Of a DNA stretch of 64,000 nt, positions 5,687 through 15,022 are shown in pieces; position 1 is the first letter of the stretch, and each line of letters begins with the position of its first letter. The stretch spans positions 1 through 64,000 of the forward strand of contig URMZ01000001.1 of NCBI GenBank assembly GCA_900549025.1. The letters are read 5' to 3'. Source of the DNA: an uncultured Collinsella sp. (GTDB lineage Bacteria > Actinomycetota > Coriobacteriia > Coriobacteriales > Coriobacteriaceae). The position numbers and the translations under genes were made by a program. The notes below the pieces were generated by a model, which worked only from the letters and a program-made list of their open reading frames with translations, had not been told where the DNA came from and made no database searches.

Positions 5687-8047
5687 CTACACACGGCGCT
5701 TGAGCTGAGCTCCGCCTTCGCCGGGCATAAGACGGCGAGCGTCGTAGACCGAATCGACACTGCTGATGGAAGCCAGCAGCGGATCCAGACCACTCGCGTC
5801 CGAGATCTCGACCATAAAGCGCAGGGTTGCAATACCCTCGCGGTTGGTCGACGTGGCGGCAGAAAGGATATTGCCGCCCGCATCGCCAATGGCAATGGTG
5901 ACATCCTTGAGCAGGCCCATGCGATCCAGGCACTCGACCACGATCTCGACCTGGAAGAGGGTATCGGCAGCGCCGTCCCACTCCACATCAATCATGCGCT
6001 CGGGATGTTCCATAAGACCCTTGACGTTAGGGCAGTTGGCGCGATGCACCGAAACGCCACGACCGCGCGTGATGAAGCCGACGATGTCGTCGCCCGTCAC
6101 GGGATTGCAGCAATGAGCCAGACGGACCAGCAGGCCGCTGTTGCTCTCGCCCTTGACGATAATGCCGTTACTGGCGCTCTTGCCGCGCTTTTGCGGCTTG
6201 CGGTTGGAGCCGCGAGCGGGCTGCTTCACGACCTCGGCAATGGCTTCGGCCTTGGTGAGCTGTTCCTCGGGCTTGGGGTCCAAGATTTGCTCGACCTTAT
6301 TGCCCACAGCGCGCGGGGCAACCTTGCCGGCGCCGACGGCGGCAAACAGGTCCTCGAGCTGCTTGAAGTTAAACTGCTCCGCCACGGCGTTGAGCGCACG
6401 CGTCGAACGCGGCGTAGAAATGCCATAGCCACGCTTACGCAGGTCCTTGGCCAGCATATCGCGACCAGCAGCAGCGTCGTCGTCCTTGGTCGCAGCGGCA
6501 AAATAGCGGCGGATCTTTGACTTGGCGGAAGGTGTCTTAACGATCTTGAGCCAATCACGCGACGGCTTGGAACTCTTATTGGTCAGGATCTCGACACGGT
6601 CACCCGTTTTAATCTCGTGCGTGAGCGGAGCCACCGCACCGTTGATTTTGGCGCCGACGCAATGGTTTCCCACCTCGGTGTGAACGGCATAGGCAAAGTC
6701 GAGCGGCGTGGATCCGGCACGAAGCGCCATGACCTCGCCTTTGGGCGTGAAGACAAAGATCTCCTGATCGAACAGATCGACCTTCAGCGAGTGCAGGTAT
6801 TCCTTGGCATCGGTGATCTCGTCGGAAGCCGCCCAATCGAGCGAATGCTTGAGCCAGTTGATCTGGTCGTCCAAACGTTGAGCGTCATTGGTCTTGGAAG
6901 CAGACGATCCGCCCGACTTCTTGTATAGCCAGTGGGCGGCAATGCCGTACTCGGCCTGCTCATGCATCTCGTAGGTTCGAATCTGAATCTCGAGCGGACG
7001 AGCCGTGGGGCCGATGACCGTCGTGTGGAGCGACTGGTAGTTATTGACCTTGGGCATGGCGATATAGTCTTTAAAGCGACCGGGCATGGGGTGCCACAGC
7101 GTATGCACCGCGCCGAGCGTGGAGTAGCAATCGCGCACCGAATGCGTGATGACACGCAGTGCCACCAGGTCGTAGATCTCGGAGAATTCCTTGCCCTTGC
7201 GCTTCATCTTTTGGTAGATAGACCAATAGTGCTTGGAACGACCGTTAATCTGGAAGTCCTCCAGGCCAATGCGGTTGAGCTCGTCGGTGAGTGTCTTGAT
7301 GGTCTCAGCCAGATAGCGCTCACGGACCTCGCGCGACTCCGCCACCATGCGCGCGATGCGCTGGTAGGCATCGGGCTCCAGGTAGAAGAAGGACAGGTCC
7401 TCGAGCTCCCACTTAATAGAGCTCATGCCCAGGCGGTCGGCCAAGGGCGCGTACACGTCCATGGTCTCGCGAGCCTTAAACAGGCGACGATCCTCGCGCA
7501 GGGCTGCCAGCGTTCGCATGTTGTGCAGACGGTCGGCAAGTTTAACGATGATGACGCGAATGTCCTTGGACATGGCGAGGAACATCTTGCGCAGCGTGAG
7601 CGCCTGCTTCTCGTCCATGCTGTCGACTTCGATATTGGTGAGCTTGGTCACGCCATCGACGAGCTCGGCCACCGTATCGCCAAACAGGCCGGAAACATCG
7701 GCGAGCGAGGTCTCGGTATCCTCGACGGTATCGTGCAGCAGCGCGGCGCACACCACATCGCAGTCCATCTTGAGATCGGCCAAAATGATGGCAACCTCGA
7801 CGGGATGGTTAATGTACATCTCGCCCGAGCGGCGCTTTTGGTTGCAGTGCTTCTCGGCGGCAAAGCAGTAGGCTTGCTCCACCTTAGAAAAGTCGTCCTC
7901 ATTCATATATTTGAGGCACAGGCGCTCCAGCTTGTCGTAGCTGTCCGCCATAATCTCGGGCGGCAGCTCATCGGCATGCTTATAGTGCTCCATCTCCGAA
8001 AACGGCTGGAGGGTGGAATCATGGGCGGTACGGGCTGCGGCATCCAT
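5687..8047 (-). CDS. relA: Bifunctional (p)ppGpp synthetase/hydrolase (RSH)
   Basis: Makes and degrades the alarmone (p)ppGpp in the stringent response. The 786-residue protein has the full RSH layout: an N-terminal HD hydrolase domain with HDTVEDT near residues 105-111, so hydrolysis looks intact; the synthetase domain (DLVALRVI, NNYQSLHT, EQAEYGIAAHW); a TGS domain (IFVFTPKGEV, around 425-490); and a C-terminal ACT domain (DRMGLLKDVTIAIGDAGG, around 710-785). Length is typical of Rel from Gram-positive bacteria. Start ATG at 8047 behind AAGGGGAC. It follows the recJ fusion gene by 15 bases, so the two are probably one operon linking repair and starvation control. Confidence 0.96.
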   Translation of the reverse strand: MDAAARTAHDSTLQPFSEMEHYKHADELPPEIMADSYDKLERLCLKYMNEDDFSKVEQAYCFAAEKHCNQKRRSGEMYINHPVEVAIILADLKMDCDVVCAALLHDTVEDTETSLADVSGLFGDTVAELVDGVTKLTNIEVDSMDEKQALTLRKMFLAMSKDIRVIIVKLADRLHNMRTLAALREDRRLFKARETMDVYAPLADRLGMSSIKWELEDLSFFYLEPDAYQRIARMVAESREVRERYLAETIKTLTDELNRIGLEDFQINGRSKHYWSIYQKMKRKGKEFSEIYDLVALRVITHSVRDCYSTLGAVHTLWHPMPGRFKDYIAMPKVNNYQSLHTTVIGPTARPLEIQIRTYEMHEQAEYGIAAHWLYKKSGGSSASKTNDAQRLDDQINWLKHSLDWAASDEITDAKEYLHSLKVDLFDQEIFVFTPKGEVMALRAGSTPLDFAYAVHTEVGNHCVGAKINGAVAPLTHEIKTGDRVEILTNKSSKPSRDWLKIVKTPSAKSKIRRYFAAATKDDDAAAGRDMLAKDLRKRGYGISTPRSTRALNAVAEQFNFKQLEDLFAAVGAGKVAPRAVGNKVEQILDPKPEEQLTKAEAIAEVVKQPARGSNRKPQKRGKSASNGIIVKGESNSGLLVRLAHCCNPVTGDDIVGFITRGRGVSVHRANCPNVKGLMEHPERMIDVEWDGAADTLFQVEIVVECLDRMGLLKDVTIAIGDAGGNILSAATSTNREGIATLRFMVEISDASGLDPLLASISSVDSVYDARRLMPGEGGAQLKRRV

Positions 8048-8062
8048 CGAGGTCCCCTTCCC

Positions 8063-11000
8063 CTAGGCCCGCGGTACGATCGGGCGGTTAACTTTGGCTA
8101 GCATATCAGAAGCGCACGAATCGAGCGCCCAGCTCCGGAAAGCCGAGAACTCCATGCGCGAGCGCAAGCCCTCCAAATAGCGAATTGACCTGCTCAATTG
8201 CACGCGGCCGGGGTTTTCGGCCATCGCGATACGACGAGTGTCGTCAAACCCCGAAACGCGACAGAAACCAAGCTCTTCGAAGATTCCCAGGCCGCTTTCC
8301 ACCGAGCGCTCGTCGACCGGCGTGCGGGCATCGATGGCAAGGCACATCTGCGCGATGTCGATATCGCTCGCGCTAAAGGAATCGTCCCCCGTCTTGCCGC
8401 GGTTGGAGCGCCACATGGTCTGCAGCGCGCGATAGAGCGTGACGAGCTCGTCGCGCTCGGGCGCATAGCAGTCGAGCAGGCGCTCGTTAATGCGGGCGTC
8501 GCGCGACGAATAGAGCAGATGGATCACGGCGGGCTGGCCATCGCGACCGGCGCGGCCGCTCATCTGGTTAAACTCAATGCCGCCAAACGGCATGTGATAG
8601 AGCACGACATGGCGGATATCGGGCAGGTTGACGCCCTCGCCAAAGGCAGATGTCGAGACGATGCAGCTGAGGCTTCCGTCTCGGAATGCTTCCTCCACGC
8701 GACGGCGATCAGAACGCGCAAGCCCCGCGTTATAGAACGCGATATGGGTTGCACAATCGGGCACACGCTTGCGCAACGTCTTGGCGAGCGCCACGGACTG
8801 GTCGCGCGAATTGACGTAGATGACGGTCTTTTCCCCCGTCGCCACGATTGACACCAGGCGGTTCTCGCGGCTCGCAAGATCTCGGTCATCCTCGAGCTGC
8901 AGGTTCTCGCGCACCGTCTCGTCGACCACCGTGCGAGTGATCGGCAGCATGCGAGCAAGCTCGGCCACAACCGGAGCCGTCGCGGTGGCCGTCGCAGCCA
9001 TAACGACCGGGTCGCCCAGGGCTTTGAGGATATCGGGCATGTCGAGATAGGCGCTGCGGTCGCCGCCCTTGGCAAGACCGGCGTGGTGCGCCTCATCGAT
9101 AACGACAAAGCCGATGCGGCCCGAACGCGCGAAGCGGTCACGGTGGATAGATAGGAACTCGGGCGTCGTGAGCACGATACCGGTGCGGCCCGAAGCTAGG
9201 CCGGCGAACACGTCATCGCGTGCGGCCTCCACGGTCTCGCCGGTCAGCACGCCAACGCCAATGCCAAGCGATGCCATCGTCGACGAGAGGTGATAGGCCT
9301 GGTCGGCAACGAGCGCGCGCAGCGGATAGACAAAGATGCTCGCACGCCCGCGAAGAACCGCCTCGCGCGCGGCATGCACATGAAAGATGAGCGACTTGCC
9401 GCGCCCCGTTCCCATAACGGCCAGAACACTTTGGTGATCGGCCAGGGCATCGAGCGCCTCGACCTGCGCGCGGTGCGGCTGGTTCGAGCCGATAAAGCTA
9501 TGGATAAGCGAGCGCGTGAGCTCGGTATAGGAAAGCTGGGCGAGCGTCTCGCGCTTACGCGACTCCAGGCGCAGGCCGGAATCCGCCGGCTGCACGCCAC
9601 GACGAAGCTCGCATGCCGGATCGTCGATGCTGGGCAGCGTGGTATCGCGGACCAGAACATCCTTGATCATGAGCTTGGGCTTCACACGACCCTGCCAATG
9701 CTCGGCAACGGCCTCGAACACCAAATCGACAGCGCTATCGCAGTTGATGAGCTTATCGATTTGCGGTACACGAAACATGATGGCCGGCACACTCGCGGCG
9801 CCATCCGTCGCCACGAAGCGCATGTGCTCGCCGGTCTTACCCACCACGGCGCGATCACACATCGTCACGCCCTCGGCAGCCAGCAGCGGCACCTTATTAC
9901 CCTGGCCAAACGGCTCAAGGCGGGAAATCTGCTCGATGGTCTCGATATTTAGCTCGGAGAGGTCAACGGTGGCGGCAACCTCGTCAGTGTCCTCAAAGTC
10001 CTCGGCGGGAAGCTCCGATAGCACGGCGGAAAGGCGACGGCGGAACTCATCGAGCTTGGACGCCTCGATGGTCACACCCACCGCGCCGGCATGTCCGCCG
10101 CGACGAATCATCAGGTCGGAACAGCGCTCGATGGCGTCAAACAGGTTAACTTTGCCCACCGAGCGACCAGAGCCGCGCGCGATACCGTCCTCGATCGAGA
10201 ACAGCAGCGCCGGCACGTGGTAGCGGTTGGTCAGACGGCTTGCCACGATGCCCTTGACGCCCTCGTGCCAGCCTTCGCCGCCCACGACGATCGCGCGTCC
10301 GCCGTCATAGGTCTCCTCGACCTTTGCCATGGCATCGCGCGTGAGCTCCGCCTCGATCTCGCGACGTTGGCGGTTGATTTCCTCGAGCTCAGCCGCCAGT
10401 GCGCTTGCTTCGATGGGATCGCGGGCAAGCAGCAGGTCGAGCGCCAGCTTGGGATCGGCCATGCGACCGGCAGCGTTTAAGCGGGGAATGAGCGAGAATG
10501 ACAGGCCATCCGCCGTAATGCTCGAAAGGTCCGCCTTGGCGAGCGCGGCAAGCGCGATATAGCCGGGGCGAGCGGTTACGCGCATCTGCTGGATGCCCTC
10601 GGCAACCAGCGCGCGGTTCTCGGGCGTGAGCGGCATCATGTCGGACACGGTGCCCAGCGCCGCGACCTCGATTAGCGAACGCCAATACGACGGCTTGCCC
10701 AGGCGCTCACCCAGGACTTGCACCAGCTTGAGCGCCACACCAGCACCGGCAAGCTCGCGCGAGGGGCCCTCGTCTTCGAGCTTGGGGTCGGTCAGGGGCA
10801 CACCCTGCGGCACCTGGTCGGACGGCTCGTGATGGTCCGTGACCACCAAATCGATCCCCAGGCTCTCCAGATAGGAAACCTCTTCCTTGGCGGCAATGCC
10901 GTTATCGACGGTCACGATCAGCTGGGGGCGAGCGAGCTCGTTAACGCGGTCGAGCGCCGCGCGCGAAAGACCGTAGCCCTCATCAAAGCGATGCGGAATA

Positions 11001-11350
11001 AACGGCGTGACATCGGCGCCAAACGTGCGCAGCGCCTCGGTCAACAGGCAGGTCGACGTAATACCGTCAACGTCAAAATCGCCGAAGACTGCAATGTGCT
11101 CGTGGTTGCGAATAGCACGCTCGACGCGGTCGGCAACGACCGACATGCCCGGGATAATGAGTGGGTCGGCCCAGTCGCGATCGAGCGAAGGCGTCAAAAA
11201 CAATTGGCCCTCTTTGATGGAGCCAATGCCGTGCGCGACCATAATGCGCGCCACCAGCCCAGGAATGCCCAGACCAGCCGAAAGTTCCTTTTCGAGCTCG
11301 GGGTTTTGCTGAGCGACCGCCCAGCGATGCGTCGTCTTAAGCGATGACAT
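8063..11350 (-). CDS. recJ: RecJ single-strand exonuclease fused to a RecQ-like helicase
   Basis: A 1095-residue fusion. Residues about 1-580 are RecJ, the 5'-3' single-strand DNA exonuclease: DHH motifs FGDFDVDG (89-96) and TDHHEPSD (171-178), the RGGHAGA DHHA1 motif near 417-423, then an OB-like segment. Residues about 610-1095 are a superfamily 2 helicase: Walker A in VMGTGRGKS (645-653), DEAH box VVIDEAHHAG (749-758), motif III AATATAT and motif VI QMSGRAGRDGQ. RecJ normally is 550-800 residues with no helicase; RecQ normally acts with RecJ in RecF-type recombination, so both activities are joined here. Start: the ATG at 11350 behind GGGGGTGGG; a GTG 15 codons upstream lacks a ribosome site. 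Codon use is continuous, arguing against an assembly artefact. Confidence 0.92.
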   Translation of the reverse strand: MSSLKTTHRWAVAQQNPELEKELSAGLGIPGLVARIMVAHGIGSIKEGQLFLTPSLDRDWADPLIIPGMSVVADRVERAIRNHEHIAVFGDFDVDGITSTCLLTEALRTFGADVTPFIPHRFDEGYGLSRAALDRVNELARPQLIVTVDNGIAAKEEVSYLESLGIDLVVTDHHEPSDQVPQGVPLTDPKLEDEGPSRELAGAGVALKLVQVLGERLGKPSYWRSLIEVAALGTVSDMMPLTPENRALVAEGIQQMRVTARPGYIALAALAKADLSSITADGLSFSLIPRLNAAGRMADPKLALDLLLARDPIEASALAAELEEINRQRREIEAELTRDAMAKVEETYDGGRAIVVGGEGWHEGVKGIVASRLTNRYHVPALLFSIEDGIARGSGRSVGKVNLFDAIERCSDLMIRRGGHAGAVGVTIEASKLDEFRRRLSAVLSELPAEDFEDTDEVAATVDLSELNIETIEQISRLEPFGQGNKVPLLAAEGVTMCDRAVVGKTGEHMRFVATDGAASVPAIMFRVPQIDKLINCDSAVDLVFEAVAEHWQGRVKPKLMIKDVLVRDTTLPSIDDPACELRRGVQPADSGLRLESRKRETLAQLSYTELTRSLIHSFIGSNQPHRAQVEALDALADHQSVLAVMGTGRGKSLIFHVHAAREAVLRGRASIFVYPLRALVADQAYHLSSTMASLGIGVGVLTGETVEAARDDVFAGLASGRTGIVLTTPEFLSIHRDRFARSGRIGFVVIDEAHHAGLAKGGDRSAYLDMPDILKALGDPVVMAATATATAPVVAELARMLPITRTVVDETVRENLQLEDDRDLASRENRLVSIVATGEKTVIYVNSRDQSVALAKTLRKRVPDCATHIAFYNAGLARSDRRRVEEAFRDGSLSCIVSTSAFGEGVNLPDIRHVVLYHMPFGGIEFNQMSGRAGRDGQPAVIHLLYSSRDARINERLLDCYAPERDELVTLYRALQTMWRSNRGKTGDDSFSASDIDIAQMCLAIDARTPVDERSVESGLGIFEELGFCRVSGFDDTRRIAMAENPGRVQLSRSIRYLEGLRSRMEFSAFRSWALDSCASDMLAKVNRPIVPRA

Positions 11351-11458
11351 AGGCACCCACCCCCGATAGGGGCAGGTCGCCGCGATACCTCTCACGGTTC
11401 ATAGCGATGAGTCCTCTGTGTATGCCCGCTTCGGCAGGCAGATCTGTTGAACTGATTT

Positions 11459-11486
11459 ATTATACCGTGCAGCGCGGACGCAAAAC
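11459..11486 (-). promoter_or_regulatory. Possible promoter of recJ-relA
   Basis: A consensus TATAAT lies on the minus strand at 11464-11459, about 110 bases before the recJ start. A TTTTGC/TTGCGT -35-like box lies upstream at slightly short spacing. The region 11351-11626 is a divergent promoter region between recJ and the BASS transporter; no gene is seen in it. Confidence 0.4.
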
Positions 11487-11626
11487 GCCGCGGTGCGCCG
11501 CGGTTTCGGCAAACGATGGCGGTAATGCCCTCGAAATAATCGAGCGTTTCAGCCGCACGGACACATGTGAGCGTCTAGCATATCCAGTCAAAACGGATTC
11601 ACGAGCAAAGGGAGTCACAAGAGCAT

Positions 11627-12625
11627 ATGAAGCAATGGGTTGGACTGGGCAAGTTTCTCGCGGGGCACATGCAAATCATCGTTCCGATTTGCGTGGCGCT
11701 CGGCGTGCTCTTTCCTCAACAGATCGGCGTTCTCAAGCCCATCGTTCCCACCTTGTTTGCCTTTATGACGTTCCAAGGTGCGCTCAGCAACACCTTTCAC
11801 CAGGTAGCCGAGGTGTTCCACCGTCCGCTGCACCTGATTGTGGCATTGTTGGTCTCGGCGGCGCTTATTCCCATCGCGGCCTATGCCATGGGATCGTTGT
11901 TCTTTGGTTCCAACCCCAACCTTGTCTGCGGCATCGTGCTCGAATACAGTGTGCCCGTGGCAGTCACCGCTTTTATGTGGATCAGCATGTTCGGCGGCAA
12001 CGGCCCGCTCGCGCTCACCATCATCCTGACTTCCTCGGTCATCTCCCCTGTGACGATTCCGCTTACGCTCAAGCTCCTGCTGGGCGCCACCGTTTCGATC
12101 GACGTGCCGAGCATGATGCAGAACATGGCCTTTATGATCGCCATCCCCGCCGTGCTCGGCATCGTGATCAACGAGCTCACGCGCGGATGGGGGCACGAAA
12201 AACTCTCCCCCGCGCTCTCGCCCGCCTGCAAGTTCATGATGATGGGCGTTATCGCCTCCAACTCCACCGCCATGAGCGAGTACGTGCTGCACATGAACGC
12301 GGTGCGCTTGGAAGTCGCCCTCTTTATTTTGGTCTTCGCCATCAGCGGCTTTGTCGTCGGCATTCTGGTCGCCCGCGCGCTGCATCTGCCATATAGCGAA
12401 ACGACCACCATGTGCTTTACCTGCGGCATGCGCAATATCTCTTCGGGCGCCGTCATCGCCACGCAATACTTTCCGGGCGAAGTTGTGTTTCCCGTCATGT
12501 GTGGAACGTTGTTTCAGCAGGTGCTCGCCTCGCTTATCGGACACTTCTTTGAGCGTCTGACCGGCGAGGAGCGCGCCGCCCAGCGCAAGCGGGTCGAGGC
12601 CGGCCGCGATGCAATGGCGCGCTAA
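11627..12625 (+). CDS. BASS-family (bile acid:sodium symporter-type) transporter
   Basis: Integral membrane protein of 332 residues with about nine or ten hydrophobic segments, of the bile acid:sodium symporter superfamily. The conserved polar crossover motifs are visible (GIVLEYSVPVAVTAF around 105-120; MRNISSGAVIATQYFPGE near 270-287). Family members carry bile acids, pantothenate, pyruvate or other organic anions with sodium. In a gut bacterium bile acids are one possibility, but the substrate cannot be inferred. Start ATG at 11627 with GGGAG about 12 bases upstream, a slightly long spacing. Single gene, divergent from recJ and convergent with the GalT-like gene. Confidence 0.85.
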   Translation: MKQWVGLGKFLAGHMQIIVPICVALGVLFPQQIGVLKPIVPTLFAFMTFQGALSNTFHQVAEVFHRPLHLIVALLVSAALIPIAAYAMGSLFFGSNPNLVCGIVLEYSVPVAVTAFMWISMFGGNGPLALTIILTSSVISPVTIPLTLKLLLGATVSIDVPSMMQNMAFMIAIPAVLGIVINELTRGWGHEKLSPALSPACKFMMMGVIASNSTAMSEYVLHMNAVRLEVALFILVFAISGFVVGILVARALHLPYSETTTMCFTCGMRNISSGAVIATQYFPGEVVFPVMCGTLFQQVLASLIGHFFERLTGEERAAQRKRVEAGRDAMAR

Positions 12626-12652
12626 ACCGTCCGCAGTGTGCGGGCGCTCACT

Positions 12653-13453
12653 TTACGATGTGAGCGCCTCCAGATGTGCGCGGAATCGCTCCGCATCGAC
12701 ATCGAGCGTGGTCTCAGCATTGACCTGAGCCAGCCGATACCCGACAAAGTAGGGTGAAACCACCCAGCGCGGAAGCGCCTTGGCAATGGTCCGGCCGTCC
12801 ATGTGGTAGAAGAACAAGTTGTACGACTCTGCGCGACCACCATGGTGCTCGTTCAGGATATAGCGCAGAGCTACCTGAATCGCATCGGCGAAGAGGTCCG
12901 TCTCGGCTTGGTCTCGCGCGCCATCGCTGGCGGCGATTCCCTGCGGGGCTGAAACATTGACCTCAAAGAACCCCATAATCGGTTCGGTTGAGATGTTGAC
13001 CGCAACCCTTCCCCTCTGCCAAACATCGATGCCTTCAAAGTTGGCTGAGGTCAGCGCCGCATAGCCGTCCTCCTGTTCCAAGCCCACAATCTGCATGTGT
13101 GGATGGACGAGGCTGCCGCCCGAAAGCGGACCCTTGTTCTTGTACATGAGCACGCTTCGATACTGCTGCGAATCGATCATCTGCTGCCAGCAATCCAGAG
13201 CAAACCTCATCACATGGTGGAGTTCATCCGGCTTATAGGTCACCAGGTCGGCATCGTGATCGGCCGACTCGATCAGCACGGTTTGACGGGTGGCGCGCAG
13301 GGTCTTGAACTTATTCTCGAGCCAGATGCAGTCACCGTCGCGCTGGATGATGTTGGTGAGCCCCTCCGTGTTGCAAAAGGGACACGCGGTACCGGGGCGA
13401 CGGTTGTCGTCGGGCTTGCCGCTCGCCTGCTGAACATCGAATACCAGCGCCAC
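12653..13453 (-). CDS. GalT/HIT-superfamily protein (DUF4931-like)
   Basis: The 266-residue protein resembles galactose-1-phosphate uridylyltransferase and other HIT-fold nucleotidyl transferases or hydrolases. It has a possible zinc pair CPFC near residue 25 and a GGSLVHPHMQIVG segment that matches the GalT active-site H-P-H-x-Q pattern. It is shorter and more divergent than true GalT (about 350 or more), so it is better called DUF4931-like; its nucleotide substrate is unknown. The GTG start at 13453 follows GAGGT by seven bases. It starts four bases after the cutC stop codon and is surely co-transcribed with it. Confidence 0.75.
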   Translation of the reverse strand: MALVFDVQQASGKPDDNRRPGTACPFCNTEGLTNIIQRDGDCIWLENKFKTLRATRQTVLIESADHDADLVTYKPDELHHVMRFALDCWQQMIDSQQYRSVLMYKNKGPLSGGSLVHPHMQIVGLEQEDGYAALTSANFEGIDVWQRGRVAVNISTEPIMGFFEVNVSAPQGIAASDGARDQAETDLFADAIQVALRYILNEHHGGRAESYNLFFYHMDGRTIAKALPRWVVSPYFVGYRLAQVNAETTLDVDAERFRAHLEALTS

Positions 13454-13456
13454 GGG

Positions 13457-14134
13457 TTATACCTCCAGCGGCACGATCTTGGTGCCATGGAGCTCGGAGA
13501 CGTCTAGCGCCGCCGCGACCGCGTCGCGATTTGCCGTAGTGATGCCGCCGCCGGGAAGGATGGTCAAACGATCACCCGCATACTCGATTAAACGAGCCAG
13601 GTGATCGAAATTATCCTCGATCGACGTACCGGCAGCGCCGCCATGCGTGAGGATGCGCGTAACGCCGCAGTCGGCAAGTGTATCAATCGCATCGAGCTGA
13701 GCCTCGGGCGAGAGCTGGTCAAATGCCATGTGGAAGGTGATGTCGATGGGCTCACGCTTACATTCCTCGGTCGCGCAGCCCGCAGCCATCACGAGGGCGC
13801 CAAGCGTAAGTTCGTCGAGCGCCCATCCGCCAGCGCAGGGCTTGCAGCAGCCAAAGACCAAGCCGTCAACGCCGGCGCTTACGGCAAGGCCCAGGTCCAT
13901 CTCCATCATACGCAGCTCGTCCTGGTCGTAGTGAAAGTCGCCGCCACGCGGGCGAATCATGCACATCATCCGTGCATCGTGCTCGTGGACATAGTTGGTC
14001 GTAGCGCTGATAACGCCGGCCGAAGGCGTGGTGCCACCAACGGCAAGGTTGTCGCACAGCTCGATACGCCTTGCACCGGCATCGATAGCCGCCGGCACCC
14101 GCTCAAAGTTCTCGGCACAAAACTCGTACACCAT
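13457..14134 (-). CDS. cutC: CutC-family protein
   Basis: TIM-barrel protein of 225 residues in the CutC family, named for copper homeostasis although its enzymatic role is not established. Family landmarks seen: start MVYEFCAENFE, GARRIELCDNLAVGGTTPS, MIRPRGGDFHY, DGLVFG, ITFHMAFDQ, RILTHGG and ILPGGGIT. It is slightly shorter than E. coli CutC (248). The ATG at 14134 sits behind GGGGGT at good spacing; 17 upstream codons of the longer frame look non-coding. First gene of a two-gene unit with the GalT-like protein. Confidence 0.92.
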   Translation of the reverse strand: MVYEFCAENFERVPAAIDAGARRIELCDNLAVGGTTPSAGVISATTNYVHEHDARMMCMIRPRGGDFHYDQDELRMMEMDLGLAVSAGVDGLVFGCCKPCAGGWALDELTLGALVMAAGCATEECKREPIDITFHMAFDQLSPEAQLDAIDTLADCGVTRILTHGGAAGTSIEDNFDHLARLIEYAGDRLTILPGGGITTANRDAVAAALDVSELHGTKIVPLEV

Positions 14135-14192
14135 AGATAGACCCCCAAAGACAGCAGATGTTTTCCGACGGGCATTGTCACACATCCCAATG

Positions 14193-14261
14193 AAGTTGCG
14201 GTGGAATAGGGACTGTTTTGGCCTCTGGAGCCTTCATTTAGTCCCTATTTCACCGCAACTT
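14193..14261. repeat. Inverted repeat with 22-bp arms upstream of cutC
   Basis: Arms at 14193-14214 (AAGTTGCGGTGGAATAGGGA then CT) and 14240-14261 pair at 21 of 22 positions with a 25-base loop. It lies between the cutC start and the liv operon terminator, contains no gene, and has the look of a dispersed intergenic REP/MITE-type element. Confidence 0.75.
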
Positions 14262-14298
14262 AAAAAGGGGCGCTGACCGGGATAGTCAGCGCCCCTTT
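14262..14298. terminator. Terminator of the liv operon
   Basis: GGGGCGCTGAC paired with GTCAGCGCCCC, followed by TTTTT on the minus strand and by TTTG on the plus strand. It lies about 10 bases after the livF stop codon. Confidence 0.88.
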
Positions 14299-14308
14299 GT
14301 TGAATGGA

Positions 14309-15022
14309 TTAACCACCAAGATAGGCTTTGCGGACGTTATCGTCGTGCAGGAGCTCTTGGCCCGTGCCGGTCATGGTGATCTTGCCGGTCTCGAGCACAT
14401 AGCCGCGCGTGGCGATCGAGAGCGCCATCTGTGCGTTCTGCTCGACCAGAAGCACCGTGGTGCCGGCCTTGTGCAGGTCCTCGACAATCTGGAAGATCTG
14501 CTCAATCAGAATCGGCGCCAGGCCCATGGAAGGCTCGTCGAGCATGAGCAGCTTAGGGTTACTCATAAGAGCGCGGCCCATAACGAGCATCTGCTGCTCG
14601 CCACCTGAAAGGGTGCCGGCGACCTGGCGACGGCGCTCCTTCAGGCGCGGGAACTGCTCGTAGACGCGCTCAAGGCCCGGAGCGACCGTGGACTTGGGCT
14701 GTGTATAGGCGCCCATCTCCAGGTTCTCCTCGACCGTCATCTGCAAAAAGGCGCGACGGCCCTCGGGCACCTGTGCCAGGCCCTTGCCCACCAGCTTGTC
14801 GGCAGGCGTATGAGTAATGTCCTCGCCCATAAACTTGATGGAGCCGGTCTTGGAACGCAGCAGGCCCGAGACGGTTTTAAGCGTCGTAGACTTACCGGCA
14901 CCGTTCGCACCGATCAGAGCAACGATCTCACCCTCGTTGACGTTAAAGGAGATGTCCTTGATGGCGTGGATGGCGCCGTACCAGACGTTGATGTTGTAGA
15001 CGGAAAGCATCGGCTCTGCCAT
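14309..15022 (-). CDS. livF: Branched-chain amino acid ABC transporter ATPase LivF
   Basis: One of the two ATP-binding subunits that power the LIV-type importer for leucine, isoleucine and valine. The 237 residues include Walker A GANGAGKST (near 37-45), the ABC signature LSGGEQQM, Walker B LLMLDEPSMGL and the LIV-family C-terminus ending in KAYLGG. It is the last gene of the livJ-H-M-G-F block, starts directly after the livG stop codon and is followed by a strong terminator. Confidence 0.95.
   Translation of the reverse strand: MAEPMLSVYNINVWYGAIHAIKDISFNVNEGEIVALIGANGAGKSTTLKTVSGLLRSKTGSIKFMGEDITHTPADKLVGKGLAQVPEGRRAFLQMTVEENLEMGAYTQPKSTVAPGLERVYEQFPRLKERRRQVAGTLSGGEQQMLVMGRALMSNPKLLMLDEPSMGLAPILIEQIFQIVEDLHKAGTTVLLVEQNAQMALSIATRGYVLETGKITMTGTGQELLHDDNVRKAYLGG

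Noticed and set aside
6932..8101. Plus-strand frame of 389 codons opposite relA
   Set aside because: Codon-bias shadow of relA; no conserved motif.
12642..12667. GGCGCTCAC/GTGAGCGCC hairpin at the BASS/GalT-like gene ends
   Set aside because: A perfect stem, but without a T tract on either strand, and it overlaps the last codons of the GalT-like gene. It may act as a terminator, but the evidence is too thin to list.
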